From positions 620,001 through 684,000 of the forward strand of contig NZ_VIVR01000001.1 in NCBI RefSeq assembly GCF_007828955.1: 64,000 bases of DNA. Reading direction: 5' to 3'. Below the pieces are notes generated by a model that was not told the DNA's origin, searched no databases, and worked only from the letters and a program-made list of their open reading frames with translations. The stretch is from Kitasatospora atroaurantiaca (GTDB taxonomy: Bacteria > Actinomycetota > Actinomycetes > Streptomycetales > Streptomycetaceae). The position numbers were made by a program, and so were the translations under genes. Position 1 is the first letter of the stretch. Each line of letters opens with the position of its first letter. Shown piece after piece: positions 36,923-45,647 of this stretch.

Positions 36923-37404
36923 AGCTGTACCCCCTTGTGCGCCCCGTGAGTGGCGGGGCGCGTGAAGAACCGTTCATCGCTTGGGACCGGCGGACCGTCA
37001 GAAATGCTCGGACACGGCCTGGTTCACGGACTTGGCCGGTGGCATATTTCATGATCGATCCGCTCGATCCCATGCTTACAGAGCGGACATGCCGCCCGTA
37101 ACAGTCGAACGGCGGGGGCTCATGGTTGGCCGACTTTCCGGCCATTCGCAGACGAAGGACCTTCCGACCGCCCCAGGAGGAGTTTCACTTCCTGCTGCAT
37201 TTGTGAGCTTTTCATGGATATTCTTGCGGCAGATGTGGCGGAAAACAGGAGATCCTTCGGCCGCATCGATCTTCCGTGGCCCGCCTCACGCCCCGAGGAT
37301 GGCGCAATGCCGCCACGCCTCACACGCCGCCGAGTGCGGCCGGCAATGCCCGAGCGGTCGACAAAGGCGGTGCGCGGAGATCGCGCGAGCGGCAGACTGG
37401 CCCG
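36923..37404. other. Divergent intergenic region, no gene
   Basis: About 480 bases between melC1 and the DinB-like gene. It holds the melC promoter side but no clear motif was recognised. Local base composition is more A/T-rich (37020-37080 and 37195-37260) than the surroundings, fitting regulatory DNA. Confidence 0.4.
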
Positions 37405-37992
37405 ATGATCGGACTGGATGACAAAGCAGACCTTCGCATCTACCTGCAGGACGCTCGCGATGCCCTGCTGTGGAAGCTTGAGGGGCTGTCGGAGTACGAT
37501 ATTCGCCGCCCCGTGACTCCGACCGGCACCAACCTGTTGGGACTGGTCAAGCACGTGACCAGTGCCGAGGCGGTGTACTTCGGCGAAACCTTCGGACGGC
37601 CCTTCGCCGCGCCGGCGCTGTGGATCACAGGCGACGCGGAGCCCAACTCGGACATGTGGGCGACCCCCGACGAGACGCGCGACCGGATCGTCGGGCTGTA
37701 TCGCGACGTGTGGGCCCACTCGGACGCGACGATCGAGTCGCTCCCCCTCGACGCGCTCGGCCAAGTGCCCTGGGGAAAGCGGGCCGAACTCACGCTCCAC
37801 CGGATTCTCGTCCACGTGATCGCCGAGACTCAGCGGCACGCCGGACACGCCGACATCGTCCGGGAACTCGTCGACGGGACCGTGGGACTGCGGAACGGGG
37901 ACGACAACGTGGCCCCCGGCGACTCGGCATGGTGGGAGGCCCATCGGAACCGGCTGGAGCGCGCAGCCCGGGAGGCCGACCGAGGCGCGTAG
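37405..37992 (+). CDS. DinB-superfamily protein (DUF664)
   Basis: A 195-residue four-helix-bundle protein. DLRIYLQDARDALLWKLEGL and the motif NLLGLVKHVTSAEAVYFGET with its His, then LTLHRILVHVIAETQRHAGH, supply the three-His metal site of the DinB/YfiT family. Members include thiol-dependent transferases (mycothiol or bacillithiol), so a detoxification role is possible. Start ATG 37405 (MIGLDDKAD). It is a lone gene, followed by a palindromic repeat. Confidence 0.85.
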   Translation: MIGLDDKADLRIYLQDARDALLWKLEGLSEYDIRRPVTPTGTNLLGLVKHVTSAEAVYFGETFGRPFAAPALWITGDAEPNSDMWATPDETRDRIVGLYRDVWAHSDATIESLPLDALGQVPWGKRAELTLHRILVHVIAETQRHAGHADIVRELVDGTVGLRNGDDNVAPGDSAWWEAHRNRLERAAREADRGA

Positions 37993-38012
37993 CTCAGGAA
38001 GCCGACGGGGGA

Positions 38013-38113
38013 GGTGCGGGGAACTGCGCGAGATCGGAAGCAACGACCCGTGCCCTACCGCTTCGCGCTGTTCTCCCCCAGCCTTCGGCCGGGAGGTGCC
38101 CCCACGCGCCCCT
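38013..38113. repeat. GC-rich palindromic element, copy 2
   Basis: Left arm GGTGCGGGGAACTGCGCGAG and right arm CTTCGCGCTGTTCTCCCCC followed by AGCCTTCGGCCGGGAGGTGC and an outer ACGCGCCCC. The middle (GACCCGTGCCCTACCG) is shared with copy 3 at 52416. It follows the DinB-like gene and may act as terminator. Confidence 0.75.
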
Positions 38114-38267
38114 GTGGTTATCCCACTGCCTCACCTTCGCGCGCCGCCGCTCGTAGCAGCGCGGACTCACGCGCCTCAGCTGCCCCTGACCGGAGCCTGA
38201 CGATGGATCAGGACGCCGTCGGCGCCGCCTCCGTGGCCGTCGCGGCGGGCGGTCCTAGAGTGCGGGC

Positions 38268-38663
38268 ATGGGAGACGCCGCGTACCAGACCCGTCTTGAG
38301 CGCATCCTCGGAGTTCCGCTCGCGGAGGGTGCGGTGCGTCAGTGGCCGCAGAGCGGCGAGCTGATCCGTGGGAGGGGGCGGATCGCGGAGGTGGAGTCGC
38401 ACTTCGTCGGGCTGAGTCTCGGCGTCGGGAGGCGGCGCACCCTCGGTGACACGCTCGTCGTCGAGTGGAGCGGGGACTACGGCGACGGACGGGTGTACCG
38501 GAACGTGTCGATCGCCGAGCTGATCGACGGCGAGGCCGTCCGCGTCACCGACTACTGGGGCGAGCCCTTCACACCGCCCGCGTGGAGACACCCGCTGGCC
38601 GAGCGGCTGGACATGGACGAGAGCGTGATCTGGCCCGCCGCCGGCGCCCTCGCGGCCGACTGA
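38268..38663 (+). CDS. SnoaL-like / NTF2-fold protein
   Basis: A 131-residue protein with the cone-shaped NTF2 pattern: a short N-terminal helix, then AEVESHFVGLSLG, DTLVVEWSGDYGDGRVYRNV and IAELIDGEAVRVTDYWGEPF, the last being the typical 'x-V-T-D-Y-W-G' strand of polyketide-cyclase-like and limonene-epoxide-hydrolase-like proteins. Function is unknown. No good ribosome-binding site precedes ATG 38268, so translation may be leaderless. Confidence 0.75.
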   Translation: MGDAAYQTRLERILGVPLAEGAVRQWPQSGELIRGRGRIAEVESHFVGLSLGVGRRRTLGDTLVVEWSGDYGDGRVYRNVSIAELIDGEAVRVTDYWGEPFTPPAWRHPLAERLDMDESVIWPAAGALAAD

Positions 38664-38800
38664 CGGGGTGTGGCGCGCCCCCTGCTCGAGAGCCGCAGCG
38701 TCCGCTGCGGCACACTGTGGTCCGACCCGGGTGCGGCCCGCCGGGTGCGGCGTGATCATGGGCATGGGGCAGGTCCCGTACGGCGAGTGAGGAGGACACG

Positions 38801-40543
38801 GTGCACGCGGAGGTTCCGGGCCCGGCCGCCGCCGACGCCCTGATCGACGCGGCAGCCGCCGCCCTGGCAACCGGTAGCTCCGACCTGCTGCGCCAGGTGG
38901 TCGGATTCGCCCCGGTCGGCCTCGCGCTGCTCGACACGGAGCTGCGCTGGCAGTACGCCAACGCCGCCTTCACCCGGACGACCGGCCTGCAGCCCGCCGA
39001 CCTGATCGGCAAGCCCGTCGCCGCAACCCCGTTCGCCGCCGCCCTCCGCACCCTCCACCGGGTCCTCGACGACGGGCGACCGCGCGAGCTGGTCACCGAA
39101 GGCCCGGCCCACCCGGGCGCCACGCCGGCATCGCCGGGCTTGCGCACCCGCTACCAGCGGCTGGAGATCGGCGGGCGGGTGGCCGGCGTCATCGCCGCCG
39201 TCCTGGACATCGCCGAGCCGCAGAAGCAACAGCAGCACGACCTGGAGCAGGCCAACGCCCGCCTGGCCATACTCGACGCGGCGGCCGAACAGATCGGCAC
39301 CACCCTCGACATCGACACCACCTGCGCCGAGCTGGCGGACTTCGCCGTCCGCAGACTGGCCGAGCTGGTGACCGTGGACCTTCTGCCACCCGACGCGCCG
39401 GCCCGCGGCAGTACGAGCGGCGGCGGCACGCACTCCGGCCTGCCGCGCTTGCGCAGGACCGGGCTGGCCCGCACCCCGGAGGTCCGGCTCCGCACCGACG
39501 GGCTCGCTCTGCCGGGCGAGTCGGTGCGGTACCGGGAAGGCTCCGCCGTGGCGCGCAGCCTGGAAACGGGCCGGCCGGTGGTCGCGAACCTGCTGTCCGA
39601 GGACGAGCTGAGCCGGACGGCCATGGACCACAGGACCCTCGAGGCGTACCGGGCCGCGGGCATTGACTCGGTCCTCGTGGTGCCGCTCGCCGCGCGGGGC
39701 CACGTCATCGGCGCGATGGTGCTGGCGCGGGCCCGTGGATCGTCCCCGGGTTTCACCGACGACGAGGTCGTCCTGATCGAGGACCTGGCGGGGCGGGCCG
39801 CGATCAGCATCGACAACGCCCGCCGCTACGCCCGGTCGCAGGGCATCGCGCTGGAGCTGCAGCGCGCGCTGCTGGCGGAGCCGGGCAACCCGCACCCCAA
39901 CCTGGAACTCGCCTCGCGCTACCTCCCGTCCGGCACCAGCTCGGTGGTCGGCGGCGACTGGTACGAGACCGTCAGGCTGCCGTTCGGGCGCACCCTGCTG
40001 GTGATGGGGGACGTCATGGGCCACGGCGTCGAGGCGGCCGTCGACATGAGCAACTACCGCTCGATGCTCCGCTACGTGGCCGCCATGGACCTCCCACCGC
40101 ACCGGATCCTGCGCCAGCTCGACGCCCTGATCTCCGAGGACGAGTCCGCCCGCCCCGCCACCTGCCTGCTCGCGCTCGCCGACCCGGCGCGCAGCCGCTG
40201 GACCCTCTCCAGCGCCGGCCACCTGCCGCCCGCACTCATCGCCCCGGACCGTCCCACCGAGCTCATCGACGTCCCCACCGGCCCGCCCCTCGGCACCGGC
40301 CTCGGCGGCTACGAACAGGGCACCCGCGAGCTGCTTCCCGGGCAGGTCCTGCTGCTCTACACCGACGGCCTGGTGGAGCGGCGCGACGAGGACATCGACG
40401 TCTCCCTCGCCAGACTGGCCGCCCTCCGGCCGCCCACGGCAGGAGATCTGGACGGGCTCCTGGACGCCGTCCTCCACGGGCTCACCCCGCATGCCGCGGA
40501 GGACGACATCGCCCTCCTGGCCGCGCGGGTCCGCCCCCGCTGA
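38801..40543 (+). CDS. PP2C-type (SpoIIE/RsbU) phosphatase with PAS and GAF domains
   Basis: A 580-residue signalling phosphatase. A PAS domain is at about residues 35-135 (VGLALLDTELRWQYANAAFT), a GAF domain at about 150-345 (TLDIDTTCAELADFAVRRLA, SVLVVPLAARGHVIGAMVLA), and a SpoIIE phosphatase domain to the end: LELASRYLPSGTSSVVGGDW, MGDVMGHGVEAAVDM, SSAGHLPPALI, LLLYTDGLVERRDED. It resembles the many Streptomyces RsbU-like proteins that set sigma-factor activity through anti-anti-sigma dephosphorylation. No partner gene adjoins. The start at 38801 is a GTG after TGAGGAGG. Confidence 0.92.
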   Translation: MHAEVPGPAAADALIDAAAAALATGSSDLLRQVVGFAPVGLALLDTELRWQYANAAFTRTTGLQPADLIGKPVAATPFAAALRTLHRVLDDGRPRELVTEGPAHPGATPASPGLRTRYQRLEIGGRVAGVIAAVLDIAEPQKQQQHDLEQANARLAILDAAAEQIGTTLDIDTTCAELADFAVRRLAELVTVDLLPPDAPARGSTSGGGTHSGLPRLRRTGLARTPEVRLRTDGLALPGESVRYREGSAVARSLETGRPVVANLLSEDELSRTAMDHRTLEAYRAAGIDSVLVVPLAARGHVIGAMVLARARGSSPGFTDDEVVLIEDLAGRAAISIDNARRYARSQGIALELQRALLAEPGNPHPNLELASRYLPSGTSSVVGGDWYETVRLPFGRTLLVMGDVMGHGVEAAVDMSNYRSMLRYVAAMDLPPHRILRQLDALISEDESARPATCLLALADPARSRWTLSSAGHLPPALIAPDRPTELIDVPTGPPLGTGLGGYEQGTRELLPGQVLLLYTDGLVERRDEDIDVSLARLAALRPPTAGDLDGLLDAVLHGLTPHAAEDDIALLAARVRPR

Positions 40544-40694
40544 CATCCGGCGGCCCGGGCGCACCCGATCGACGGCCGGCGGACCGGTGCCGGCCGGGTA
40601 CGCCTCACCGGTGGTTCACCCGGCCGGGTAGGGCACCTGGGAACGGCCCGGTGTCCCGTACGGCACCGGCTGTCGGGTGGTGGGAGGCTGCCGT

Positions 40695-42260
40695 ATGTGT
40701 GAGCACGGGCAAGGTGAGTCCGAGGAGCGGAACCTGGTCGACCGCCGGAGCCTGCTCCGGGCGGGGGTGGCGACGGGCGCGGCGACCGCGCTCACGCTGG
40801 CGGCGGTGTCACCCACCGCTGCCGCCGACTTGGACGCGACCTCCGTGGTGACGGGCCGTCTGCAGCCGGGCGCCGCCGACTTCGTCTACCTGCCGGTCGA
40901 AGTGCCGGATGGTGTACGGGAGATCGCCGTCTCGTACAGCTACGACCGGCCGCCCGTCCCGGCCGGGACGCCGGGCAACTCCTGCGACATCGGGATCTTC
41001 GACCAGCACGGTATCCGGCTCGGCGGCCCCGGCTTCCGGGGCTGGTCGGGCGGCTTCCGCAGCGAGTTCGCCATCAGCCGCTCGCAAGCGACCCCCGGCT
41101 ACCTGCCCGGCCCGGTGCGTCCGGGCACCTGGCACGTGGTGCTCGGCCCTTACCAGGTGGCGCCCCAGGGATTGGACTACCGGGTCGAGGTGACCCTGCG
41201 CTTCGGCGAGCCGGGCCCGGACTTCGTGCCGTCCTATCCCCCGGAGCGCGCCCGCGGGCGCGGCCGCGCCTGGTACCGCGGCGACTGCCACCTGCACACG
41301 GTGTACTCCGACGGCCGCCGACTCCCCGTGGAGGTCGCCGCGGGGGCCCGGACGGCCGGGCTGGACTTCATCGTCTCGACGGACCACAACACCTCGGCCT
41401 CGCACGGTGTCTGGGGCCCCCTGGCCGGGCCCGACCTCCTGATCCTCCCGGGCGAGGAGGTCACCACCCGCAACGGCCACTGGCTCGCTCTCGGCCTGCC
41501 GCCGGGCGACTGGATCGACTGGCGCTACCGGTCCCGGGACGACGCGTACCCGCGCTTCTCCCGCCAGGTGCGGCGCGGCGGCGGCCTGGTGGTGCCCGCG
41601 CACCCGTACTGCCCGTACATCGGCTGCCAGTGGAAGTTCGGCTACGAGGACGCGGACGCGGTCGAGGTCTGGAACGGCCCCTGGACGTACGACGACGAGT
41701 CGGCGGTGGACACCTGGGACGCCCAGCTGGCCGCAGCCGTCCGGCACGGCCGCCGGTGGCTGCCGGCCATCGGCAACAGCGACGCGCACAGCGTCCCGCA
41801 GGTGATCGGCGCCCCGCACAACGTGGTCCTGGCCGAGGACCTGACCCGCGACGGCGTCCTCGACGGGATCCGTGCCGGCCGCAGCTGGATCGCCGAGTCC
41901 TCCGCCGTGCAGCTCGACCTCACCGCCACCGGCCACGGCCGCCGGGCGGGCATCGGCGAGCGGCTCGCCGTGCCCGCGGACGCACCCGTGGACGTCCGCC
42001 TGACCGTGGCCGGCGTGCCCGGCGGCACCGTCCGCCTGCTCACGGACCAGGGCCAGCTGCACCAGGAGTCCCTCCCCGCGGCCGGCTCCGGCACCGTCGT
42101 CTGGCGCACCACCGCCTCACTCGCCACCTACGTCCGCGCGGAGGTCCGCCACCCGAAGCCCGACGGCACCCCCGGCAAGGGCAACAGCATGGGCGCCGAC
42201 CTCCCCTGGGGCCCGATGGCCGCCCTCACCAACCCGGTATTCCTCCACGCCACAGAATGA
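40695..42260 (+). CDS. Exported CehA/McbA-type PHP-fold metallohydrolase
   Basis: A 521-residue protein with a Tat signal (DRRSLLRAGVATGAATALTL, then AVSPTAAA). An N-terminal beta-sandwich of about 170 residues precedes a PHP-like domain: YRGDCHLHTVYSDGRRLPVE, FIVSTDHNTSASH, LPGEEVTTRNGHW, VVPAHPYCPYIGC and IGNSDAHSVPQ give the metal-binding His/Asp set. CehA/McbA relatives hydrolyse carbamate or phosphate esters. A secreted location and the substrate are inferred, respectively, from the signal and left open. Start ATG 40695, seven bases after GGGAGG. Confidence 0.88.
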   Translation: MCEHGQGESEERNLVDRRSLLRAGVATGAATALTLAAVSPTAAADLDATSVVTGRLQPGAADFVYLPVEVPDGVREIAVSYSYDRPPVPAGTPGNSCDIGIFDQHGIRLGGPGFRGWSGGFRSEFAISRSQATPGYLPGPVRPGTWHVVLGPYQVAPQGLDYRVEVTLRFGEPGPDFVPSYPPERARGRGRAWYRGDCHLHTVYSDGRRLPVEVAAGARTAGLDFIVSTDHNTSASHGVWGPLAGPDLLILPGEEVTTRNGHWLALGLPPGDWIDWRYRSRDDAYPRFSRQVRRGGGLVVPAHPYCPYIGCQWKFGYEDADAVEVWNGPWTYDDESAVDTWDAQLAAAVRHGRRWLPAIGNSDAHSVPQVIGAPHNVVLAEDLTRDGVLDGIRAGRSWIAESSAVQLDLTATGHGRRAGIGERLAVPADAPVDVRLTVAGVPGGTVRLLTDQGQLHQESLPAAGSGTVVWRTTASLATYVRAEVRHPKPDGTPGKGNSMGADLPWGPMAALTNPVFLHATE

Positions 42261-42341
42261 CGTCGCCGTGCCGATGGCGCTGCTCACCGCACTAGGCTTG
42301 GCCCAGCTCACCAGGACCTGAATCCGTCGAGGAGGCAGCAC

Positions 42342-42902
42342 ATGGACTACGCCAGGATGCGCGCGGTCGCGGACGAGCTCGCCGCTCACGCACCGGAGGA
42401 CGTCTGGGCGACCGAGATCAGCGGGGACGAGATCATCATGATGATGAGCCCGGCCAACCTGCACGAACTCATCGTCTACCGGCTCGCCAAGCACCTCGAC
42501 CGCCAACTTGAGCAGTCGACACCCGGGTTGATCGCCCACGGCGGAGCCGACATCGAAGACCCGGAGTCGGGAATCAAGCGGCGCCCTGACGTCATGGTCT
42601 TCCCCGAGAGCGCCCTGGAGTCGGGCGAGGCCGTCCACCCGCGGGACGTGACGGCGGTGGTGGAGGTCGTCTCCAAGTCAAACCCGGAGAACGACTACGA
42701 GGGCAAGATGCGCGACTACCCCACGATGGGGATCCCGCACTACCTGATCATCGACCCCCGTAACGGCACCGGGCTCGTCCTCTCCGCTCCGCACACCACT
42801 CCCGAAGGACGCCGATACAGCACCCGCCGCGATTTCCAGTTCGGCGAGACCGTCCAGCTCGGGGTGTACGACATCGAGACGGCAGAGTTCCCGACCTACT
42901 GA
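42342..42902 (+). CDS. Uma2 family protein (PD-(D/E)xK nuclease fold)
   Basis: A 186-residue restriction-endonuclease-fold protein. The core reads RRPDVMVFP (catalytic Asp), AVVEVVSKSNPENDYEGKMR (Glu and Lys), then YPTMGIPHYLIIDP, the standard Uma2 (DUF820) signature. These proteins are multi-copy in Streptomyces; a nuclease role is presumed but not shown. GGAGG lies nine bases before the ATG. It is a single gene. Confidence 0.92.
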   Translation: MDYARMRAVADELAAHAPEDVWATEISGDEIIMMMSPANLHELIVYRLAKHLDRQLEQSTPGLIAHGGADIEDPESGIKRRPDVMVFPESALESGEAVHPRDVTAVVEVVSKSNPENDYEGKMRDYPTMGIPHYLIIDPRNGTGLVLSAPHTTPEGRRYSTRRDFQFGETVQLGVYDIETAEFPTY

Positions 42903-42978
42903 TCCCCGGGAACGCGTGGGGAACACCGGGTTCGTACGGTGGAGGTACGGAGCGTCGAGGATGAGTGAGGTGTTCACG

Positions 42979-43287
42979 ATGACCGAGCAGAGCAAGTACT
43001 TCGCCTCGGGTAACTGGCGGGTGTCCGATGGGAAGGCGGAGGAGTTCGTGGACCGCTGGACGAGGTTTCTGACCTGGACCAAGCAGGCCAACGACGGTTT
43101 CGTGTCGGCCAGGCTCATCCGCGACCTGCAGGATCCCGACCACTTCGTGTCGTTCGCGTCCTGGCAGGACCCGGCGAGCATGAAGGCATGGAAGGACAAG
43201 CCCGAGTTCGCCGAGCACTTCGGCGGCTGCCGGGCGCTCTGCTCGGACATGCAGGGCGGCGGCTACGAGCTGGTCCGCGCGATCTGA
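42979..43287 (+). CDS. Antibiotic biosynthesis monooxygenase (ABM) family protein
   Basis: A 102-residue dimeric alpha-beta barrel protein: SKYFASGNWRVSDGKAEEFV, DGFVSARLIRDLQDPDHFVS, FASWQDPASMKAWKDKPEFA. ABM-fold proteins include heme-degrading and polyketide-modifying monooxygenases and many of unknown role. Start ATG 42979 is preferred (GAGG eight bases upstream); ATG 42961 is also in frame. It is followed by a strong terminator. Confidence 0.82.
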   Translation: MTEQSKYFASGNWRVSDGKAEEFVDRWTRFLTWTKQANDGFVSARLIRDLQDPDHFVSFASWQDPASMKAWKDKPEFAEHFGGCRALCSDMQGGGYELVRAI

Positions 43288-43310
43288 CCTCCGGTCGGCG
43301 CACGGGCGAC

Positions 43311-43335
43311 GGCCTGGCGGCAGCGCCGCCAGGCC
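43311..43335. terminator. Bidirectional hairpin terminator
   Basis: GGCCTGGCGGC AGC GCCGCCAGGCC: perfect eleven-base-pair stem and three-base loop, between the convergent ABM and sulfurtransferase stops (43287 and 43347). Confidence 0.85.
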
Positions 43336-43346
43336 GACTTCCTGTG

Positions 43347-44198
43347 TCAGCCCACCTCGACCGGGGCGCCCACGAGTGAGCCGTACTCGGTCCAGGAGCC
43401 GTCGTAGTTCTTGACCTCCGGGTAGCCGAGCAGCTCGGTCAGCGCGAACCAGGTGTGCGAGGAGCGCTCACCGATCCGGCAGTACGCGATCACCTCGCGG
43501 TCGGATGTGATGCCCTTGCCCTCGTAGAGGGTCCGCAGTTCGGCCGCCGACTTGAACGTCCCGTCGTCGTTGGCCGCTTGGGCCCAGGGGATGTTCGCCG
43601 CGCCGGGGATGTGGCCGGGCACCTGGGCCTGCTCCTGCGGCAGGTGCGGGGGTGCCAGCTTCTCGCCCCGGAACTCCTCGGGGGACCGCACGTCGACCAT
43701 GCCCACATCCGTTCCGGCCTTCGCCAGCACCTCGCCGCGAAGGGCGCGGATCTCCGGGCGTTCCGGCCCCGCGATCGTGACGTGGGTGTGCTGGTAGTCC
43801 ATCACTTCCTGGGTCATCGGACGGCTCTCGAGCTCCCACTTCTTGCGCCCGCCGTCGAGCAGCTTCACCCTGTCGAAGCCGCGCAGCCGAAGGATCCAGT
43901 ACGCGTACGCCGCGAACCAGTTGTTGTTGCCGCCGTAGAGCACGACGGTGGTGTCGTCCTCCAGGCCCGCCGCGCCGAGCAACCTTTCAAGGGCCGCCCG
44001 GTCGAGGTAGTCCCGGCCGACCTCGGTGTGCAGGTCGGTGGTCCAGTTCCAGCCGACCGAACTGGGGATGTGGCTCTTGTCGTACGCCTCGGTGTCCTCG
44101 TCCACGTCGACGATCCGCAGTCTGCCGTCGCCCAGGTGGTCGGCCAGCCACTCCGTGCTGACCAGTGTCTCCGGGTGTGCGTAGCCGTTGGTACTCAC
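43347..44198 (-). CDS. Thiosulfate sulfurtransferase (double rhodanese)
   Basis: A 283-residue two-domain rhodanese that moves sulfane sulfur from thiosulfate to an acceptor. Domain 1 (RIVDVDEDTEAYDKSHIPSS) is inactive-type; domain 2 has VDVRSPEEFRGEKL and active Cys240 in AYCRIGERSSH, the CRIGERSSH loop of actinobacterial CysA/SseA enzymes. Start is GTG 44198, preceded by GGGAGAG; it overlaps the stop of the upstream gene by four bases, so it is translationally coupled. It is the last gene of a sulfur operon with a sulfite-oxidase-like enzyme and an MBL/rhodanese protein. Confidence 0.93.
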   Translation of the reverse strand: MSTNGYAHPETLVSTEWLADHLGDGRLRIVDVDEDTEAYDKSHIPSSVGWNWTTDLHTEVGRDYLDRAALERLLGAAGLEDDTTVVLYGGNNNWFAAYAYWILRLRGFDRVKLLDGGRKKWELESRPMTQEVMDYQHTHVTIAGPERPEIRALRGEVLAKAGTDVGMVDVRSPEEFRGEKLAPPHLPQEQAQVPGHIPGAANIPWAQAANDDGTFKSAAELRTLYEGKGITSDREVIAYCRIGERSSHTWFALTELLGYPEVKNYDGSWTEYGSLVGAPVEVG

Positions 44199-45598
44199 AA
44201 CTCTCTCCCTTCTGTCATTTCTGTCATCAGATCCCGTTCTGTCACTTCTGTCATCAGATCCCGTGCGCCGCCGCTGACGACGGCTGTCACGGGGATGCCC
44301 GCGCGATCGAGCAGACTGGCCGCAAGGGATGCCCGCCGCCCGCGTCCGCAGACCGTCCACACTTCGCGGTCCCGGGGGATCTCGGCCAGCCGGCCGGGCA
44401 GTTCGTCGATCGGGATGGCCAGCGCGCCCGGGACGGTCCCGGGCTCCGTCCGGAAGCGGACGTCCAGAACGCGAGGCCGTGGGTCGGACAGGACCAGGTC
44501 GGACACGCCGGCGGCCCGGAACGAGCCGAGCGCGCGGCCGCTGTCCAGCCATCGTGCGATCCCGCCGTCCAGGTATCCCCCGATGTCCTCGTAGCCGATG
44601 CGGAGCAGTTGGGTCACCGCCTCGGCCGCCGCCTCGGCGACCGGCTCCGGCAGCACCAGGACCAGCGCCGTTCCGAAGGGAACGACCTGCCCGAGCAGGG
44701 TGGCGAAGCCGTCGTCCAGCTCGTTGCAGAGCGAGCCCGGCAGGTGCGCCTCGGCGAAGGACCTGCGGTCGCGCGCGTCGACGACCAGCGCCCCGTACTC
44801 GACCAGCCGGGCGACCGCGTCCGGAGTCAGCGGCCGGATGCCCGGCGGACCGCCCAGCACGCGGGGCCCGGCGCGGTTGAGCGGCGCCATGTGCCGGTAG
44901 TACGCCGGGTACGGCGGCAGCCCGACGAGCCGCTCGCTGATGAACTGCTCCTCGTCCGCCGCCGCCAGCGCGGGGTTGGTGTGCCGCTGGGCGCCCACGG
45001 TCGTCGTCCGGTCGGCGGAGGCCGGGCCGGCCGCGCAGGAACTCCCGGCGCCGTGCGTGGGCAGCACCCGCGTGCCGTCCGGAAGCAGCGCGAGGCGCCG
45101 CAGCGAGCGGTACTGCGCCCGGGCGAGACCCTCGGTCCGGTCGGCGCCCGAGAGGTCGGTGCGGCCCGAGCTGCCGACCAGCAGGCTGCCGCCCGTGAAC
45201 ACGGCCTTCGGCGCCAGCTGCGAGTCGCCGAAGACCAGGTACGAGGTGTGCTCGGCGGTGTGCCCGGGCGTCTCCATGGCCCGGACCAGCACGTCGCCGA
45301 CGGCGATCTCGTCGTCCTCGGCGAGCGGCAGGTGGTCGAAGGCGTACGCCGCGCGGGCCGGCCCGGCCACCGTGGCGCCCGTCGAGGCCCGCACTTCGAG
45401 GGCGCCGGAGACGTAGTCGTTGTGCACATGGGTCTCCAGGACGTACCGGATGCGCACGCCCCGCGACTCGCAGGACTCGAGCAGCCCCCAGCAGTCCCGC
45501 TGGGGATCGACCAGCGCGGCCTCGTCGCCGCTGACCAGGAGGTAGCTGGTGTCGCCCAGCGGGGTGGTGGTGATGACACCGATCTCGTACTCGTCCAT
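44195..45598 (-). CDS. Metallo-beta-lactamase fold/double rhodanese protein (persulfide dioxygenase-like)
   Basis: A 467-residue fusion. The N-terminal metallo-beta-lactamase domain has THVHNDYVSGA, PGHTAEHTSYLV and LPTHGAGSSC, the metal pattern of ETHE1-type persulfide dioxygenases. Two rhodanese-like domains follow (ALVVDARDRRSFAEAHLPGS; RVLDVRFRTEPGTVPGALAI). The second has Cys in VWTVCGRGRRAS; the first has no Cys at the active loop (VLVLPEP). It probably oxidises or shuttles persulfide sulfur, giving sulfite. Start ATG 45598 (TTG 45607 possible). The C-terminal tail carries a duplicated nine-residue sequence (RDLMTEVTE/RDLMTEMTE) made by a 27-base tandem repeat. Confidence 0.88.
   Translation of the reverse strand: MDEYEIGVITTTPLGDTSYLLVSGDEAALVDPQRDCWGLLESCESRGVRIRYVLETHVHNDYVSGALEVRASTGATVAGPARAAYAFDHLPLAEDDEIAVGDVLVRAMETPGHTAEHTSYLVFGDSQLAPKAVFTGGSLLVGSSGRTDLSGADRTEGLARAQYRSLRRLALLPDGTRVLPTHGAGSSCAAGPASADRTTTVGAQRHTNPALAAADEEQFISERLVGLPPYPAYYRHMAPLNRAGPRVLGGPPGIRPLTPDAVARLVEYGALVVDARDRRSFAEAHLPGSLCNELDDGFATLLGQVVPFGTALVLVLPEPVAEAAAEAVTQLLRIGYEDIGGYLDGGIARWLDSGRALGSFRAAGVSDLVLSDPRPRVLDVRFRTEPGTVPGALAIPIDELPGRLAEIPRDREVWTVCGRGRRASLAASLLDRAGIPVTAVVSGGARDLMTEVTERDLMTEMTEGREL
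44211..44264. repeat. 27-bp tandem duplication inside the 3' end of a coding region
   Basis: TCTGTCATTTCTGTCATCAG ATCCCGT (44211-44237) is repeated at 44238-44264 with one change. It stays in frame and duplicates nine residues at the tail of the MBL/rhodanese protein, ending just before the coupled start of the next gene. Confidence 0.9.
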
Positions 45599-45647
45599 GT
45601 CGGCCAACCTGCTCCGTCAGCGTTCCCTGTCCGTTCCCTGGGTCGGC

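Noticed and set aside
42342..42902. Uma2 gene as part of a defence island
   Set aside because: No restriction, methyltransferase or toxin genes adjoin; Uma2 proteins are dispersed single genes in these bacteria.
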